In this document: positions 26,489-35,065 of the stretch, piece after piece | Layout of the letters: every line of letters starts with the position of its first letter | Numbering within the stretch: position 1 is the stretch's first letter | Origin: Polycyclovorans algicola TG408 | Lineage (GTDB): Bacteria > Pseudomonadota > Gammaproteobacteria > Nevskiales > Nevskiaceae | Direction: 5' to 3' | NCBI RefSeq assembly: GCF_000711245.1 | Contig: NZ_JOMH01000001.1 | Coordinates: forward strand, 800,830 to 864,829 | Length of the DNA stretch: 64,000 nucleotides | The notes under the pieces: model-generated | What the model saw: the letters and a program-made list of their open reading frames with translations, nothing else | What the model was told of the DNA's origin: nothing | Databases searched by the model: none | Position numbers and translations under genes: made by a program

Positions 26489-27442
26489 ATGCACGCGCCA
26501 CAGTTGCGTGCGTTTCTGTGGGTGAATCTGTCCTGCCTGTGCTGGGCAGGCAACCTCGCGGCCGGTCGTCTTCTGCGCGATGTCATCGGTCCTGGCCTGC
26601 TGGTCTGCCTGCGCACCTTGCTCGCGGTGATTCTGCTCGGAGCCATCGCGCGCATCTTCATGCGCAAGGCTGAAGTCGCGACTCCTGTCTCGCCGCGACC
26701 CTGGGGTCTGTTGCTGCTCATGGCGGCGACCGGCATCATTGGGTATCAGGGACTGCTGTACCAGGCGCTGCACACCACCGGCGCATTCAACGCGGCGCTG
26801 ATCAACGCGCTCGCTCCGCTGGTGACCGCGCTGCTCGCCTGGGCCGTTCACGGTACGCGCCTGTCGGCTGCGGCCTATGCCGGCATCCTGCTGTCGATCA
26901 TCGGCGTGGTGGTGATTCTCTCGGGCGGCGATCGCGAGCGCCTGCTCGAGCTGCGTTTCGGCAGGGGCGATCTGCTGATTCTCATCGCCGTGCTGCTGTG
27001 GGCGGTCTACTCGCTCGCGGGTCGCAGGGTGATGCAGCAGCGCTCGGTGATCGGCACGACCGCGCTCGCCACCGGCCTCGCCCTGCCGCTGTCGCTGCCC
27101 TGGGCGCTGATCGAACATTCCTGGGCGAGCGTTGAGTGGACCGCGGGCTTGTGGGGTGGACTGATCTACGTCGCGGTATTCGCCTCGGTCGTGGCGATGC
27201 TGGCCTGGAACCGTGCGGTGAATCTCGCCGGTCCGGCGCACGCGGCGGCGGCAATGAACATGATGCCGCTGTACGCGCTCGCCTCGTCGGTGTTCCTGCT
27301 GCACGAGCCCTTTCACCTTTATCAGGGTATCGGCGGCATGATGGTCATCGCCGGTTGCCTGTGGGCGACGCTCGCGCCCACCCGTGGAGCAGCGGATCAA
27401 AGCGAGAGCGTCGCGATCAAAGATGGCAGCACGACCAGGTAG
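26489..27442 (+). CDS. EamA/DMT-superfamily transporter
   Basis: A 317-aa protein with ten predicted membrane segments in two repeated halves (WVNLSCLCWAGNLAAGRLLRD near the start; LLILIAVLLWAVYSLAGRRVM in the second half), as in RhaT/EamA metabolite exporters. Its substrate is unknown. It diverges from one AEC permease and its last 46 bp overlap, tail to tail, with the second AEC gene. Confidence 0.87.
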   Translation: MHAPQLRAFLWVNLSCLCWAGNLAAGRLLRDVIGPGLLVCLRTLLAVILLGAIARIFMRKAEVATPVSPRPWGLLLLMAATGIIGYQGLLYQALHTTGAFNAALINALAPLVTALLAWAVHGTRLSAAAYAGILLSIIGVVVILSGGDRERLLELRFGRGDLLILIAVLLWAVYSLAGRRVMQQRSVIGTTALATGLALPLSLPWALIEHSWASVEWTAGLWGGLIYVAVFASVVAMLAWNRAVNLAGPAHAAAAMNMMPLYALASSVFLLHEPFHLYQGIGGMMVIAGCLWATLAPTRGAADQSESVAIKDGSTTR

Positions 27443-28317
27443 ACGATCACGCCTACGCTCATCGTGAGCGCAAAAGCCGCAGTGTCTAGCCCGAAGCGGT
27501 CGCAGAACAGCACGCCCATCATGAAGGGCGGTGCAGCGCACACCCAGATCAACGCGCGATGGTCTTCGGCCGGCAGGCCGGCGATTACGCCGAACAGCAG
27601 ACCCACCAGCAGCCCGCCGCCGAGTCGTATGGCGATCGGCAGCGCGATCCAGCGCCAGCCGGGATGAGGCCGGAAGTCGAGCGCGAGGCCGAGCGAGAAC
27701 AGCATCAGCGCGAGCGCGGCCTGCGCGAGTGCATCGATGGCTTCCAACGCCAGCGGCGGGGGCGGCAGGTGCAGCGCGTTGAGCATCAGCGCGAAGGCCA
27801 CGGCCCAGACCGGCGGCAGGCTCAGGATCTGGCGAGCGGGGTTTATCGAAGCGCCGCCGCTACCGAAGCGCAGCGCGACATAGACCCCGAGCGTCCACGA
27901 CACCGGGATTGTCGCCAGCAGATCGAAGCCGAGTGCGACGTCGTCCTGCCGGCCGCCATAGAGTCGATGCAGCAGGGGCAGAGCGGCACCCAGCCCGTTG
28001 CCGAAAATCGCAGCTAGCACGAGGGCGCCGCGCGTGGCGCGCGACAGATTCGAGTAACGCGCCAGTAGGACGTGCAGGCCCCAGGCCAGTAGCCCACTGA
28101 AGGCGATCGTGATCCATCCGCCGATCACCACCGACAGCAGATGATGGTCTAGCGGTGCCCGCACCATGACGCGGAACACCAGCGCCGGCACCAACAGGTA
28201 CACCATCAAGACGTTGAGGTGGCGCCGCAGGCTCGCCGCATCCACGCCACCGGGCGACAACTTCTGCCAGGCGACACCGGCGCCGATCACTGCCAGCAGC
28301 GGGACCAGTTCTCCCAT
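27397..28317 (-). CDS. AEC-family permease, second copy
   Basis: A 306-aa permease similar in plan to the one at 25485: LSPGGVDAASLRRHLNVLMVYLLVPALVF near the start and FMMGVLFCDRFGLDTAAFALTMSVGVIVYL near the end. Two AEC paralogues either side of an EamA gene make a transport island between the PAH block and the meta-pathway. Substrates unknown; organic acids formed in degradation are a reasonable guess. Confidence 0.85.
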   Translation of the reverse strand: MGELVPLLAVIGAGVAWQKLSPGGVDAASLRRHLNVLMVYLLVPALVFRVMVRAPLDHHLLSVVIGGWITIAFSGLLAWGLHVLLARYSNLSRATRGALVLAAIFGNGLGAALPLLHRLYGGRQDDVALGFDLLATIPVSWTLGVYVALRFGSGGASINPARQILSLPPVWAVAFALMLNALHLPPPPLALEAIDALAQAALALMLFSLGLALDFRPHPGWRWIALPIAIRLGGGLLVGLLFGVIAGLPAEDHRALIWVCAAPPFMMGVLFCDRFGLDTAAFALTMSVGVIVYLVVLPSLIATLSL

Positions 28318-28352
28318 CCGTGCTGGCTTGCGTGATCGGCGTCGGCGATGAA

Positions 28353-28754
28353 CTAGAGCGCGGGGCCGCCCTGATCCAGCCAGGATTTCAGGTCGAAGTA
28401 GTCGCGCCAGGCCTTGATCTTTCCGGCGCTGTCGAACTCGAACACGCCGAGAATTGCGAGGCTGATGTGCGGCCCGCTTTTGAGCCAGAACTGGTCGACG
28501 CGTTCGGTGTAGACCAGGCTTCCCTTGGTCGTCAGAAGGCTCGTGTCAAACTGGGCCTTGTCGGTGATCGGGAAGAAGGCGTTCAAGAAACCACCTATCG
28601 CGGCCGTGCCCTCCAGCGCCGGCCAGGGCATGTTCTGGTAGACCGCACCCGGCGTGAAGTAGGGCAGCAAGGCTGCCGTGGACAGCTTGCTCCAGGCGGC
28701 GAGGAACTCGCGCGTGGTTCTGGCGTTGCGTTGCTCGATGTCGGTATCGGTCAC
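28353..28754 (-). CDS. SnoaL-like / limonene-epoxide-hydrolase-like protein
   Basis: A 133-aa single-domain protein. EFLAAWSKLSTAALLPYFTPGAVYQNMP and the C-terminal KAWRDYFDLKSWLDQG are typical of the limonene-1,2-epoxide hydrolase group, in which Asp-Arg-Asp residues open epoxides; RDYFD supplies one Asp and Arg. It lies directly after an oxygenase beta gene, so hydrolysis or isomerisation of an arene-epoxide-like or lactone product is possible. Activity is inferred from fold only. Confidence 0.7.
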   Translation of the reverse strand: MTDTDIEQRNARTTREFLAAWSKLSTAALLPYFTPGAVYQNMPWPALEGTAAIGGFLNAFFPITDKAQFDTSLLTTKGSLVYTERVDQFWLKSGPHISLAILGVFEFDSAGKIKAWRDYFDLKSWLDQGGPAL

Positions 28755-28767
28755 CGGTCTTCTCCTT

Positions 28768-29313
28768 TCACAGATAGATGTTGAGGTTCTTGCTCAGCAG
28801 CACGTTCTGCTTGAGCACGATCAGGCGGCGCGCGAGTTGCAGGCCTTGCGACGTGCGCCGCCAGATGTCTTCGCGGTTGCCATACAGCGTGTCCTGGTCG
28901 CGCTCGTTGCGGCAGCGGTAGGCCAGAAAAGTGGAGTACACCTTGTATTCCTGCGGATTGGTGGTGTATTCCACCTCGATGTTGCCGATCAGGTGGACAT
29001 AGCGGGTCGCGGGATCTTCCGACCAGGCGGTGCCGGTCTTGAGCCGGCGCAGGCGCCTGTTCAAATCCTCCAGGCTGTCGTTGTAGTAGGCCATGCGCTT
29101 GAGATCGCCCACCTGGTCGGTCTTGTCGCGCCGGTAGCGCGTCTCGATACCCGGCATGTGGTAGTGCAGGTCCTCGGTCAGCATCGTCACCCATTCGTCG
29201 TAGCGCTCGGCGTCGAGCAGGCGGGCTTCCCGGTACAGCACCTGCTGGATCTCGCACATCAATTCGGGCGAGGGCACGGCGCGGCTCATAGATTCTTGCG
29301 TAACAGCATTCAT
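28768..29313 (-). CDS. Ring-hydroxylating dioxygenase beta subunit
   Basis: A 181-aa small subunit of the PAH type: YREARLLDAERYDEWVTML near residue 27, AWSEDPATRYVHLIGNIEV in the middle and SKNLNIYL at the end. GGAGGA precedes the ATG by eight bases. It partners the alpha at 29342, which lies upstream on the same strand with a 28-bp gap. Confidence 0.9.
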   Translation of the reverse strand: MNAVTQESMSRAVPSPELMCEIQQVLYREARLLDAERYDEWVTMLTEDLHYHMPGIETRYRRDKTDQVGDLKRMAYYNDSLEDLNRRLRRLKTGTAWSEDPATRYVHLIGNIEVEYTTNPQEYKVYSTFLAYRCRNERDQDTLYGNREDIWRRTSQGLQLARRLIVLKQNVLLSKNLNIYL

Positions 29314-29341
29314 CTTTCGGTTCCTCCGGAGTTGGCGCGCA

Positions 29342-30715
29342 TCAGAGGCTTTGCAGGCCCAGATGAAGATCGCGCGTGTCGCGGCCTCTGAGGCGGTTGC
29401 CGTTGCGATCCGGAACCTCCGGCCAGCTGCCGTTGGTGTTCATCAGGTCCAGCCAGCGGCGGTAGAAATGGCGCTGATTCGCGTCGTTGTACTGGCCTCG
29501 GTAGATGATGCCAGGGAACTCCGGATGATCGAGCTTGCGCCCGATGCCGCAGCGATAGTGCAGCTTCTCCTCGCGGGTGACCACGCCGCGGTTGGTGGTG
29601 GTGCAGTTCTCCCAGTTTTCGCCATCGTCCATCTCGAAGGCGCCGCCCGGGCCGAAGGTCTGCATCACGCCGGTGGTGATCTCCTCCTTGATCTCGTCGG
29701 GCATGTTGCGATTGACAATCACCCAGGTGCGCGGTTCGAGTTGCATCGGCCCCTTGGGCAGCCAGGTCCGGAACGTGGAAATACCTGGCAGGTAGGACAC
29801 GTTGGGGAAGATCGAGGCCGAGGCCACCGAGCCGAAGATCATCGAGCGCTTTTCGCCGAGGCGCTTGGCCATGCGCGGGCGCAGCACCGAGCAGTAGTAG
29901 TCCATCACCTTGGGCCGGCCCAGCAGAAAGATGTCGCCGACCCCTTCCATACCAAATTCGTGCCCATGGCCGTTCGCGCTTGCATGGAAGGAATTCATCA
30001 TGTCGATCGGCGGAAAGGCGTTGCCGTCGTTCATTGCACGCGTACCGGAATCGTGCGTCCAGCCAGCGTGATAAGCATCGCCAACGAAATTCTCGACGCC
30101 GAATTTCCAGTTGGCCGGGATGATGGACTTGATGCAGCCGCCGATCAGCTCGGTGCCGCCCTCGTCGTTGTCGAGGATGCAGTCGAGGTACCAGCGATAG
30201 TCGCCGAGATAGTCCTCGAGACTGGGTGCATTGCGGTCGAAGGTGGCAAACACCAGACCCTTGTAACTACCGACCTTGGCGACTTGCTTGAGGCCCCACT
30301 TGCTCTTGTCGATGTCGCCGGGGTCGTAGCAATACTCCTCGTGCATGCCCTGGAGCTTGCCGGCCGTGTCGAAGCCCCAGCCGTGGTAGTTGCAGACGAA
30401 GCGACGCGCGTTTCCGGCGTCGGCGTAGCAGACTTTGTTGCCGCGGTGCGGGCAGGAGTTGATGAAGACCTTGATGGACTGGTCCTTCTGACGGCAGACG
30501 ATGACGGGGTCCTCGCCGATATACGTCGTCTGAAAATCACCTGGGTTGGGCAGTTGGCTTTCGTGCGCGACGAACACCCAGCAGCGCGCGAAGATGTTGC
30601 GCATCTCGGCCTCATAGATGTCTTGGTCATGGAAGATGCGTCTCGACACCCAGCCTTCATCGAGGTCCATGAAGCCGCTGTAATCGCGCCGCGGGTTGAG
30701 CTGTTCCAGTTTCAT
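29342..30715 (-). CDS. PAH-type ring-hydroxylating dioxygenase, alpha subunit
   Basis: A 457-aa large subunit. Rieske ligands are Cys88, His90, Cys108 and His111; catalytic Asp213, His216 and His221 are in ENFVGDAYHAGWTH; the later acidic ligand is in EMDDGENWENCT. The ATG at 30715 follows GGAGGAGAT; longer in-frame starts up to 30856 have none. It is located at the far end of the meta-cleavage operon, possibly under the same sigma-54 promoter, unlike the plus-strand oxygenases. Confidence 0.92.
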   Translation of the reverse strand: MKLEQLNPRRDYSGFMDLDEGWVSRRIFHDQDIYEAEMRNIFARCWVFVAHESQLPNPGDFQTTYIGEDPVIVCRQKDQSIKVFINSCPHRGNKVCYADAGNARRFVCNYHGWGFDTAGKLQGMHEEYCYDPGDIDKSKWGLKQVAKVGSYKGLVFATFDRNAPSLEDYLGDYRWYLDCILDNDEGGTELIGGCIKSIIPANWKFGVENFVGDAYHAGWTHDSGTRAMNDGNAFPPIDMMNSFHASANGHGHEFGMEGVGDIFLLGRPKVMDYYCSVLRPRMAKRLGEKRSMIFGSVASASIFPNVSYLPGISTFRTWLPKGPMQLEPRTWVIVNRNMPDEIKEEITTGVMQTFGPGGAFEMDDGENWENCTTTNRGVVTREEKLHYRCGIGRKLDHPEFPGIIYRGQYNDANQRHFYRRWLDLMNTNGSWPEVPDRNGNRLRGRDTRDLHLGLQSL

Positions 30716-30767
30716 GCTTTCTATCTCCTCCGGTTCACGTCCGGTTTTGGGTGGAATGACCCGACAC

Positions 30768-31538
30768 TCACGGGTCGGCAACAAAAGTTTTTGCGAGTGC
30801 GTGTGTGTGTGCAGCGAGCAGGTGGGCATCGAGACCGACGGCGACCAGCAACGCACCGCGCTTCAGATACTGCCGGATGAGGTTTTCATCGCGGCTGAGA
30901 ATTCCCGGTGCCTTGCCGGCGGCGCGGATGCGGTCGAATGCGTCCAGGGTTTTGGCTTGGACCTCCGCGTGCCCCGGCTGTCCCAGATGCCCGAGCGATG
31001 CTGCGAGGTCTGCGGGCCCGATGAACACCCCGTCAACACCTTCGGTGCCGGCAATTGCATCGAGCTCGGCCAGTCCCTCGCTGTTCTCCACCTGCACGAT
31101 GACGGCGATCTGTTCGTTGGCCTCATGCAGGTAGTTTGGGAAGCGTCCCCAGCGCGCCGCGCGCGCACCGCCGACTCCGCGTGTGCCCGACGGCGGATAG
31201 CGGCAGGCGCGCACCACACTGGCGGCTTGCGCGGCACTCTCGACCATCGGCACCAGCAGGGTCTGCACGCCCAGATCCAGGTATTGCTTGATCAGCAAGG
31301 GATCCGACGAGGGCACGCGAGCCACTGCCTGCGTCTGCGGATACGCGGCGATGGCGCGCAGTTGCGCAAGCACGCTGTGCGCATCGTGCGGGACGTGCTC
31401 GCCGTCGATCAGCAGCCAGTCGAAACCCGCGCCGGCGCAGATCTCGGCGCTGGTGGGGTCGCCGAGCGAGAGCCACAGCCCGATCTGCTTCCGCTTCTCG
31501 CACAAGGCCTTCTTCAATTGATTGACAGGTGTGCGCAT
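30768..31538 (-). CDS. hpaI: HpcH/HpaI-type 2-oxo-acid aldolase
   Basis: A 256-aa class II aldolase with strong similarity to HpaI (4-hydroxy-2-oxoheptanedioate aldolase): GFDWLLIDGEH with the active-site His, QTLLVPMVESA, RYPPSGTRGVGGARA, VQVENSEGLAELD and GVDGVFIGPADLAASLG. It splits a 4-hydroxy-2-oxo acid into pyruvate and an aldehyde. In classical phenol/toluene pathways this step is done by DmpG, so HpaI may substitute for it here. It follows HpaH with only a 7-bp gap. Confidence 0.9.
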   Translation of the reverse strand: MRTPVNQLKKALCEKRKQIGLWLSLGDPTSAEICAGAGFDWLLIDGEHVPHDAHSVLAQLRAIAAYPQTQAVARVPSSDPLLIKQYLDLGVQTLLVPMVESAAQAASVVRACRYPPSGTRGVGGARAARWGRFPNYLHEANEQIAVIVQVENSEGLAELDAIAGTEGVDGVFIGPADLAASLGHLGQPGHAEVQAKTLDAFDRIRAAGKAPGILSRDENLIRQYLKRGALLVAVGLDAHLLAAHTHALAKTFVADP

Positions 31539-31545
31539 TGATCGA

Positions 31546-32349
31546 TCAACCGAAGCGGACATTGAGCGAGCCCAGCGGACCATAGTCGGCGCAGAACTGA
31601 TCGCCGCTGCTGGCCGTTACGATGCGCGTGAACGAACCGGCGAGCACGATATCGCCGGCCGCCAGATGCTCATCCCAGGCGCTGAGCTTGCGCGCCAGCC
31701 AGACGATACCGTTGGCCGGGTGATTCAGCACACCCGCCGCCAGCCCGGTTTCCTCAATCTGGCCGTTCTTGTACAGCAGCGCACCGATCCAGCGCAGGTC
31801 GAGGGATTCGGGCCTCATCGGCCGTGCACCCATGACGATGCCGGCGTTGGCCGCATTGTCGGCAATCGTGTCGACGATGCGGCGCTGCGCCTTGGTGTCC
31901 GGATCGATACGCTGGATGCGCGCATCGATGATCTCCAGTGCCGGCACCACCCAGTCCGTCGCTTCCAGCACCTGGAAGATCGTCAGATCCGGCCCGCGCA
32001 GCTCGCGCTTGAGGATGAAGGCCAGCTCGACCTCCACCCAAGGCTGTATGTAGCGGCCGGGCGCGATGGTGCTGCCGTCGGCGATCACCATGTCGTCGAA
32101 CAGCACCCCGTAGTCCGGCTCGGTCATGTTCGCGACCTGCTGCATCGCGCGCGAGGTCAGACCGATCTTGCGGCCGACCGCCCGGCGTCCTTCCGCCAGC
32201 TTGAGCCGCATCCACTCGCGCTGGATGCGGTAGCTGTCCTGGAACTCGATGTCGGGAAATCGCTGCGAGAACTGTCGCACCTGCACGCGCGTGCGTTCCG
32301 CCTGGTGCAATTCGGCAGCGAGCTGGCGGATAGTCGCTTCGTCGAGCAC
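31546..32349 (-). CDS. hpaH: 2-oxo-hept-4-ene-1,7-dioate hydratase (HpaH/HpcG-like)
   Basis: A 267-aa member of the fumarylacetoacetase-like hydratase/decarboxylase group. Length and sequence fit Hpa[59 protein letters not shown] and [16 protein letters not shown]. It hydrates a 2-oxo-4-enedioate to its 4-hydroxy form, the substrate of HpaI next door. This pair comes from the homoprotocatechuate pathway, yet here it is appended to catechol-type meta-pathway genes. Confidence 0.9.
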   Translation of the reverse strand: MLDEATIRQLAAELHQAERTRVQVRQFSQRFPDIEFQDSYRIQREWMRLKLAEGRRAVGRKIGLTSRAMQQVANMTEPDYGVLFDDMVIADGSTIAPGRYIQPWVEVELAFILKRELRGPDLTIFQVLEATDWVVPALEIIDARIQRIDPDTKAQRRIVDTIADNAANAGIVMGARPMRPESLDLRWIGALLYKNGQIEETGLAAGVLNHPANGIVWLARKLSAWDEHLAAGDIVLAGSFTRIVTASSGDQFCADYGPLGSLNVRFG

Positions 32350-32359
32350 GGTCGATGCC

Positions 32360-33208
32360 TCAGCTCACGCCGAAGTGCTTGCGGATCAGCGGCAGCATCG
32401 CGTCCCAGCGCTGCAACTGAGCCCAGTGGCCGCAACGGTCGAGCACGAACAGCTCGGCGCGCTTGAGATGCTGCAAGAGGTACAGGCTGGTTTCCAGGGG
32501 CACCACGCGGTCCTGACGACCGTGCACCAGCGCCACTTCGTGCGGCATGCGAGCCAGAGCGGACGGCGGCACGATGAGGGCGTCCATCCCGACCTTCATG
32601 GACTCGAACATCACTTCCTGCACGCGCCGTACTTCCGGATCGGTGGCCACGCGGAAGCGCTCCTCGATGATCTGCTCGAGGTTGGGTACCACCGCCGGGT
32701 CGTAGACGAAGCTCTGGATCAGCTCGCGGTAGCGGCCCAGGCGCGGATCAGCATAGAACGACATGAGTCGCGCCAGCTCCGGCGTTTTCGTCATCGGAGC
32801 ACCGGCCGGACCCATCGTCATCACCTTGTCGAACCGCTCCGGAGCTTCGATCAGCAAGTGAAGGGTTACCGCACCGCCCATCGAGTTGCCGACGATGTTC
32901 GCCTTCTCGATGCCGAGGTGATCCATCAGGCCCAGCGTCTGCTCCACGCGCATGCCCATCCAGGTCATGCTGTGCGGCGGCAGCGGGTCGGGTATTTCGC
33001 TCTTGCCGAAGCCAATCATGTCGGGCGCCACGACATAGAAATGTTCTGCAAGATCCGCGAAACAGTGCCGCCAGTTGGACGCGGCATGCGCGCCGGGGCC
33101 GGCACCGTGCAGCAGGATAAGGGCAGGATTCTTCGGGTCACCCGCCACCATGGCGTGGCTGGCGAGGCGGCCGGAAGGAAAGCGGTCTTCGATGATCTTG
33201 AAGCTCAT
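32360..33208 (-). CDS. Meta-cleavage product alpha/beta hydrolase
   Basis: A 282-aa alpha/beta hydrolase. HGAGPGAHAASNW forms the oxyanion region, the nucleophile is Ser in VGNSMGGAV, the acid is Asp in HGRQDRVVP and the base is His in RCGHWAQLQ. This pattern belongs to 2-hydroxymuconic semialdehyde hydrolase-type enzymes (DmpD, XylF, BphD), which cut C-C bonds in ring-fission products. It offers a hydrolytic branch beside the dehydrogenase branch encoded upstream. Confidence 0.92.
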   Translation of the reverse strand: MSFKIIEDRFPSGRLASHAMVAGDPKNPALILLHGAGPGAHAASNWRHCFADLAEHFYVVAPDMIGFGKSEIPDPLPPHSMTWMGMRVEQTLGLMDHLGIEKANIVGNSMGGAVTLHLLIEAPERFDKVMTMGPAGAPMTKTPELARLMSFYADPRLGRYRELIQSFVYDPAVVPNLEQIIEERFRVATDPEVRRVQEVMFESMKVGMDALIVPPSALARMPHEVALVHGRQDRVVPLETSLYLLQHLKRAELFVLDRCGHWAQLQRWDAMLPLIRKHFGVS

Positions 33209-33253
33209 GTGGATACTCCTCTTGGGATAAAAGCTTTTGTATGGGTGATGGAA

Positions 33254-33457
33254 TCAGGCTGTGGGCGCGGGCTTGCGTTCCGCCATTGGCACGCCCCCGA
33301 CCGCAAAGTCGTAAGGCCCCATCTCGTGTATCAGCACGCGAACGGATTCGGGCTTCGCGCCGAGCACCTCGACGACGCTTTGGGTAATGCGCTGGGCGAG
33401 CAACTTCTTCTGCTCGTTGGTGCGGCCCTGCATGAGGTTCACCTGGATCACGGGCAT
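33254..33457 (-). CDS. 4-oxalocrotonate tautomerase
   Basis: A 67-aa tautomerase with the catalytic proline right after the start methionine (MPVIQVNL) and VRVLIHEM downstream. It converts 2-hydroxymuconate to 2-oxo-3-hexenedioate in the 4-oxalocrotonate branch (XylH, DmpI). Its last part, VPMAERKPAPTA, is about as long as in DmpI relatives. It lies 17 bp after the decarboxylase gene. Confidence 0.92.
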   Translation of the reverse strand: MPVIQVNLMQGRTNEQKKLLAQRITQSVVEVLGAKPESVRVLIHEMGPYDFAVGGVPMAERKPAPTA

Positions 33458-33473
33458 GTTTGCAATCCTCAGA

Positions 33474-34259
33474 TCAGGCGAAGCGGAAGGACACGCTGCC
33501 CATGTCCTGGAAGCGCGCCGTGATGTTGTCGCCGCGCGCGACCGGGATGGCTTCCGTAATCCCGCCGGTCATCACGAAGCTGCCGGCAGGCAGCGATTCG
33601 CCGCGCGCGGCCAGATGCTCGACCAGCATGATGATGGCGTTGGCCGGGTGGTTGAGGACTGCCGCGCTGGCGCCGAGCGCCTGGATTTCGCCGTTCTTCT
33701 CGATCACGACACCGATCGTGCGCAGATCCAGTTCGCGCGGATCGCGCGGACGACCGCCGGTGACGTAGCGTGCGCTGCTGCTGTTGTCGGCAATCACGCT
33801 GACCAGATCGAACTTGAACTTCTCGTAGCGCGAATCGATGACTTCCACTGCAGGGACGACATAGTCCGTCGCGGCCATCACCTGCTCGATACTCAAGCCC
33901 TTGCCCTGCAACTCGTCCTTGAGCACGAAGGCAATCTCGGCCTCCACGCGCGGATGGATCAGTCCGTCCATCTCGATGGCGCTGTTCTCCGGCCGCGACA
34001 TCGAGGCCATCTGGATGCCGAAGCTGGGCACGTTCACGCCCATCTGGATCATCTTGGCCTTGGAGGTCAGGCCCGCCTTGAGCCCGGTGACGCGATCGCC
34101 GCGCGCGATCCAGCGACGGCGCAGCTCGTCCTGCACGGCGTAAGCGTCCTCGATGGACATCGAAGGATGTTCGTCGGTGACCTTGGTGAGGGTGTGGACA
34201 TGGTCCTGCGCGTGCTGGATGCGATCCGTGATCGCAGCGATGGTCCTGACGTCTAGCAT
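33474..34259 (-). CDS. dmpH: 4-oxalocrotonate decarboxylase
   Basis: A 261-aa protein with close similarity to DmpH/XylI: GLKAGLTSKAKMIQMGV, EAEIAFVLKDEL, ATDYVVPAVEVIDSRYEKFKFDLVSVIADN, SFVMTGGITEAIPVARGDNI. It removes CO2 from 2-oxo-3-hexenedioate to give 2-oxopent-4-enoate. The start codon overlaps the stop of the hydratase gene by one base (TGATG), matching the metabolic complex known for DmpE-DmpH. A longer upstream ATG at 34427 is inside the hydratase gene. Confidence 0.92.
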   Translation of the reverse strand: MLDVRTIAAITDRIQHAQDHVHTLTKVTDEHPSMSIEDAYAVQDELRRRWIARGDRVTGLKAGLTSKAKMIQMGVNVPSFGIQMASMSRPENSAIEMDGLIHPRVEAEIAFVLKDELQGKGLSIEQVMAATDYVVPAVEVIDSRYEKFKFDLVSVIADNSSSARYVTGGRPRDPRELDLRTIGVVIEKNGEIQALGASAAVLNHPANAIIMLVEHLAARGESLPAGSFVMTGGITEAIPVARGDNITARFQDMGSVSFRFA

Positions 34260-35053
34260 CACTTCATCTCCCCACTGAAACGGACTTCGCAGGAGCCGAG
34301 GCCACCGACCGTGCATTTGAACCGGTCTCCCGGCTTCACCGGAATCAGCATCGACTGCGAACCGGAGAGAATGGTCTCGCCGGCGAGGAAAGGAATGCCG
34401 AGCGCGCCGAGCGTGTTGGCCAGCCACACCACCGAGTTCACCGGCCCGCCCTGTACTGCTGCTCCGGCCGCGGTGCTGAACAGCTCGCCGTTGATCTCAA
34501 GCACCATGCCGGCGAGTGTCAGATCGAGATCGGTGAGTTTCTTCCGGTCCTTGCCGAGCATGTACACGCCGCAGGACGCGTTGTCCGCCACCGTGTCCTG
34601 GATCTTGATCTTCCAGTCGGTGATGCGGGAATCGACGATCTCGAAACAGGGCACGACGTAGTCGGTCGCGCGGATCACGTCGGTTGCCGTGATGCCCGGT
34701 CCTTTCAGGTCGCGCTTCAATACGAACGCGACCTCGGCCTCGGCCTTGGGCTGGATCAGCCCGCCTAGCGGCAGGTCCGCGCCCTCCTCGTAGACCATGC
34801 CGGAGGTGAGCTGTCCGAAGTCGGGCTGGTAGACACCCAGCATGTCCTGCACTGGCTTGCTGGTCGCGCCGATCTTCTTGCCGACGATCTTCTCGCCCGC
34901 CTTGAGCCGTTGATTCACCATCACCTGCTGGATGCGGTAGGCGTCCTCGATGGTAATGCCTGAAGCGCGGCCGAGCAGCGGCGGCACCGGGGTGCGCGTG
35001 ATGAGCGCGTTGTACAGCTCATCACCGTATTTCTGGATGTCTTCTGTTTTCAT
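34259..35053 (-). CDS. dmpE: 2-oxopent-4-enoate hydratase
   Basis: A 264-aa enzyme similar to DmpE/XylJ: GKKIGATSKPVQDMLGVYQPDFG, EAEVAFVLKRDLKGPG, KIKIQDTVADNASCGVYMLG, GGPVNSVVWLANTLG. It hydrates 2-oxopent-4-enoate to 4-hydroxy-2-oxopentanoate. It has the same fold family as the neighbouring decarboxylase and HpaH, so three paralogues of one superfamily sit in 3.5 kb. Confidence 0.93.
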   Translation of the reverse strand: MKTEDIQKYGDELYNALITRTPVPPLLGRASGITIEDAYRIQQVMVNQRLKAGEKIVGKKIGATSKPVQDMLGVYQPDFGQLTSGMVYEEGADLPLGGLIQPKAEAEVAFVLKRDLKGPGITATDVIRATDYVVPCFEIVDSRITDWKIKIQDTVADNASCGVYMLGKDRKKLTDLDLTLAGMVLEINGELFSTAAGAAVQGGPVNSVVWLANTLGALGIPFLAGETILSGSQSMLIPVKPGDRFKCTVGGLGSCEVRFSGEMK

Positions 35054-35065
35054 GGTGGGTCGTGT

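Noticed and set aside
29351-30880. 509-aa plus-strand frame opposite the alpha subunit gene
   Set aside because: It is the antisense shadow of a well-supported Rieske alpha gene in GC-rich DNA; no family features in the translation.
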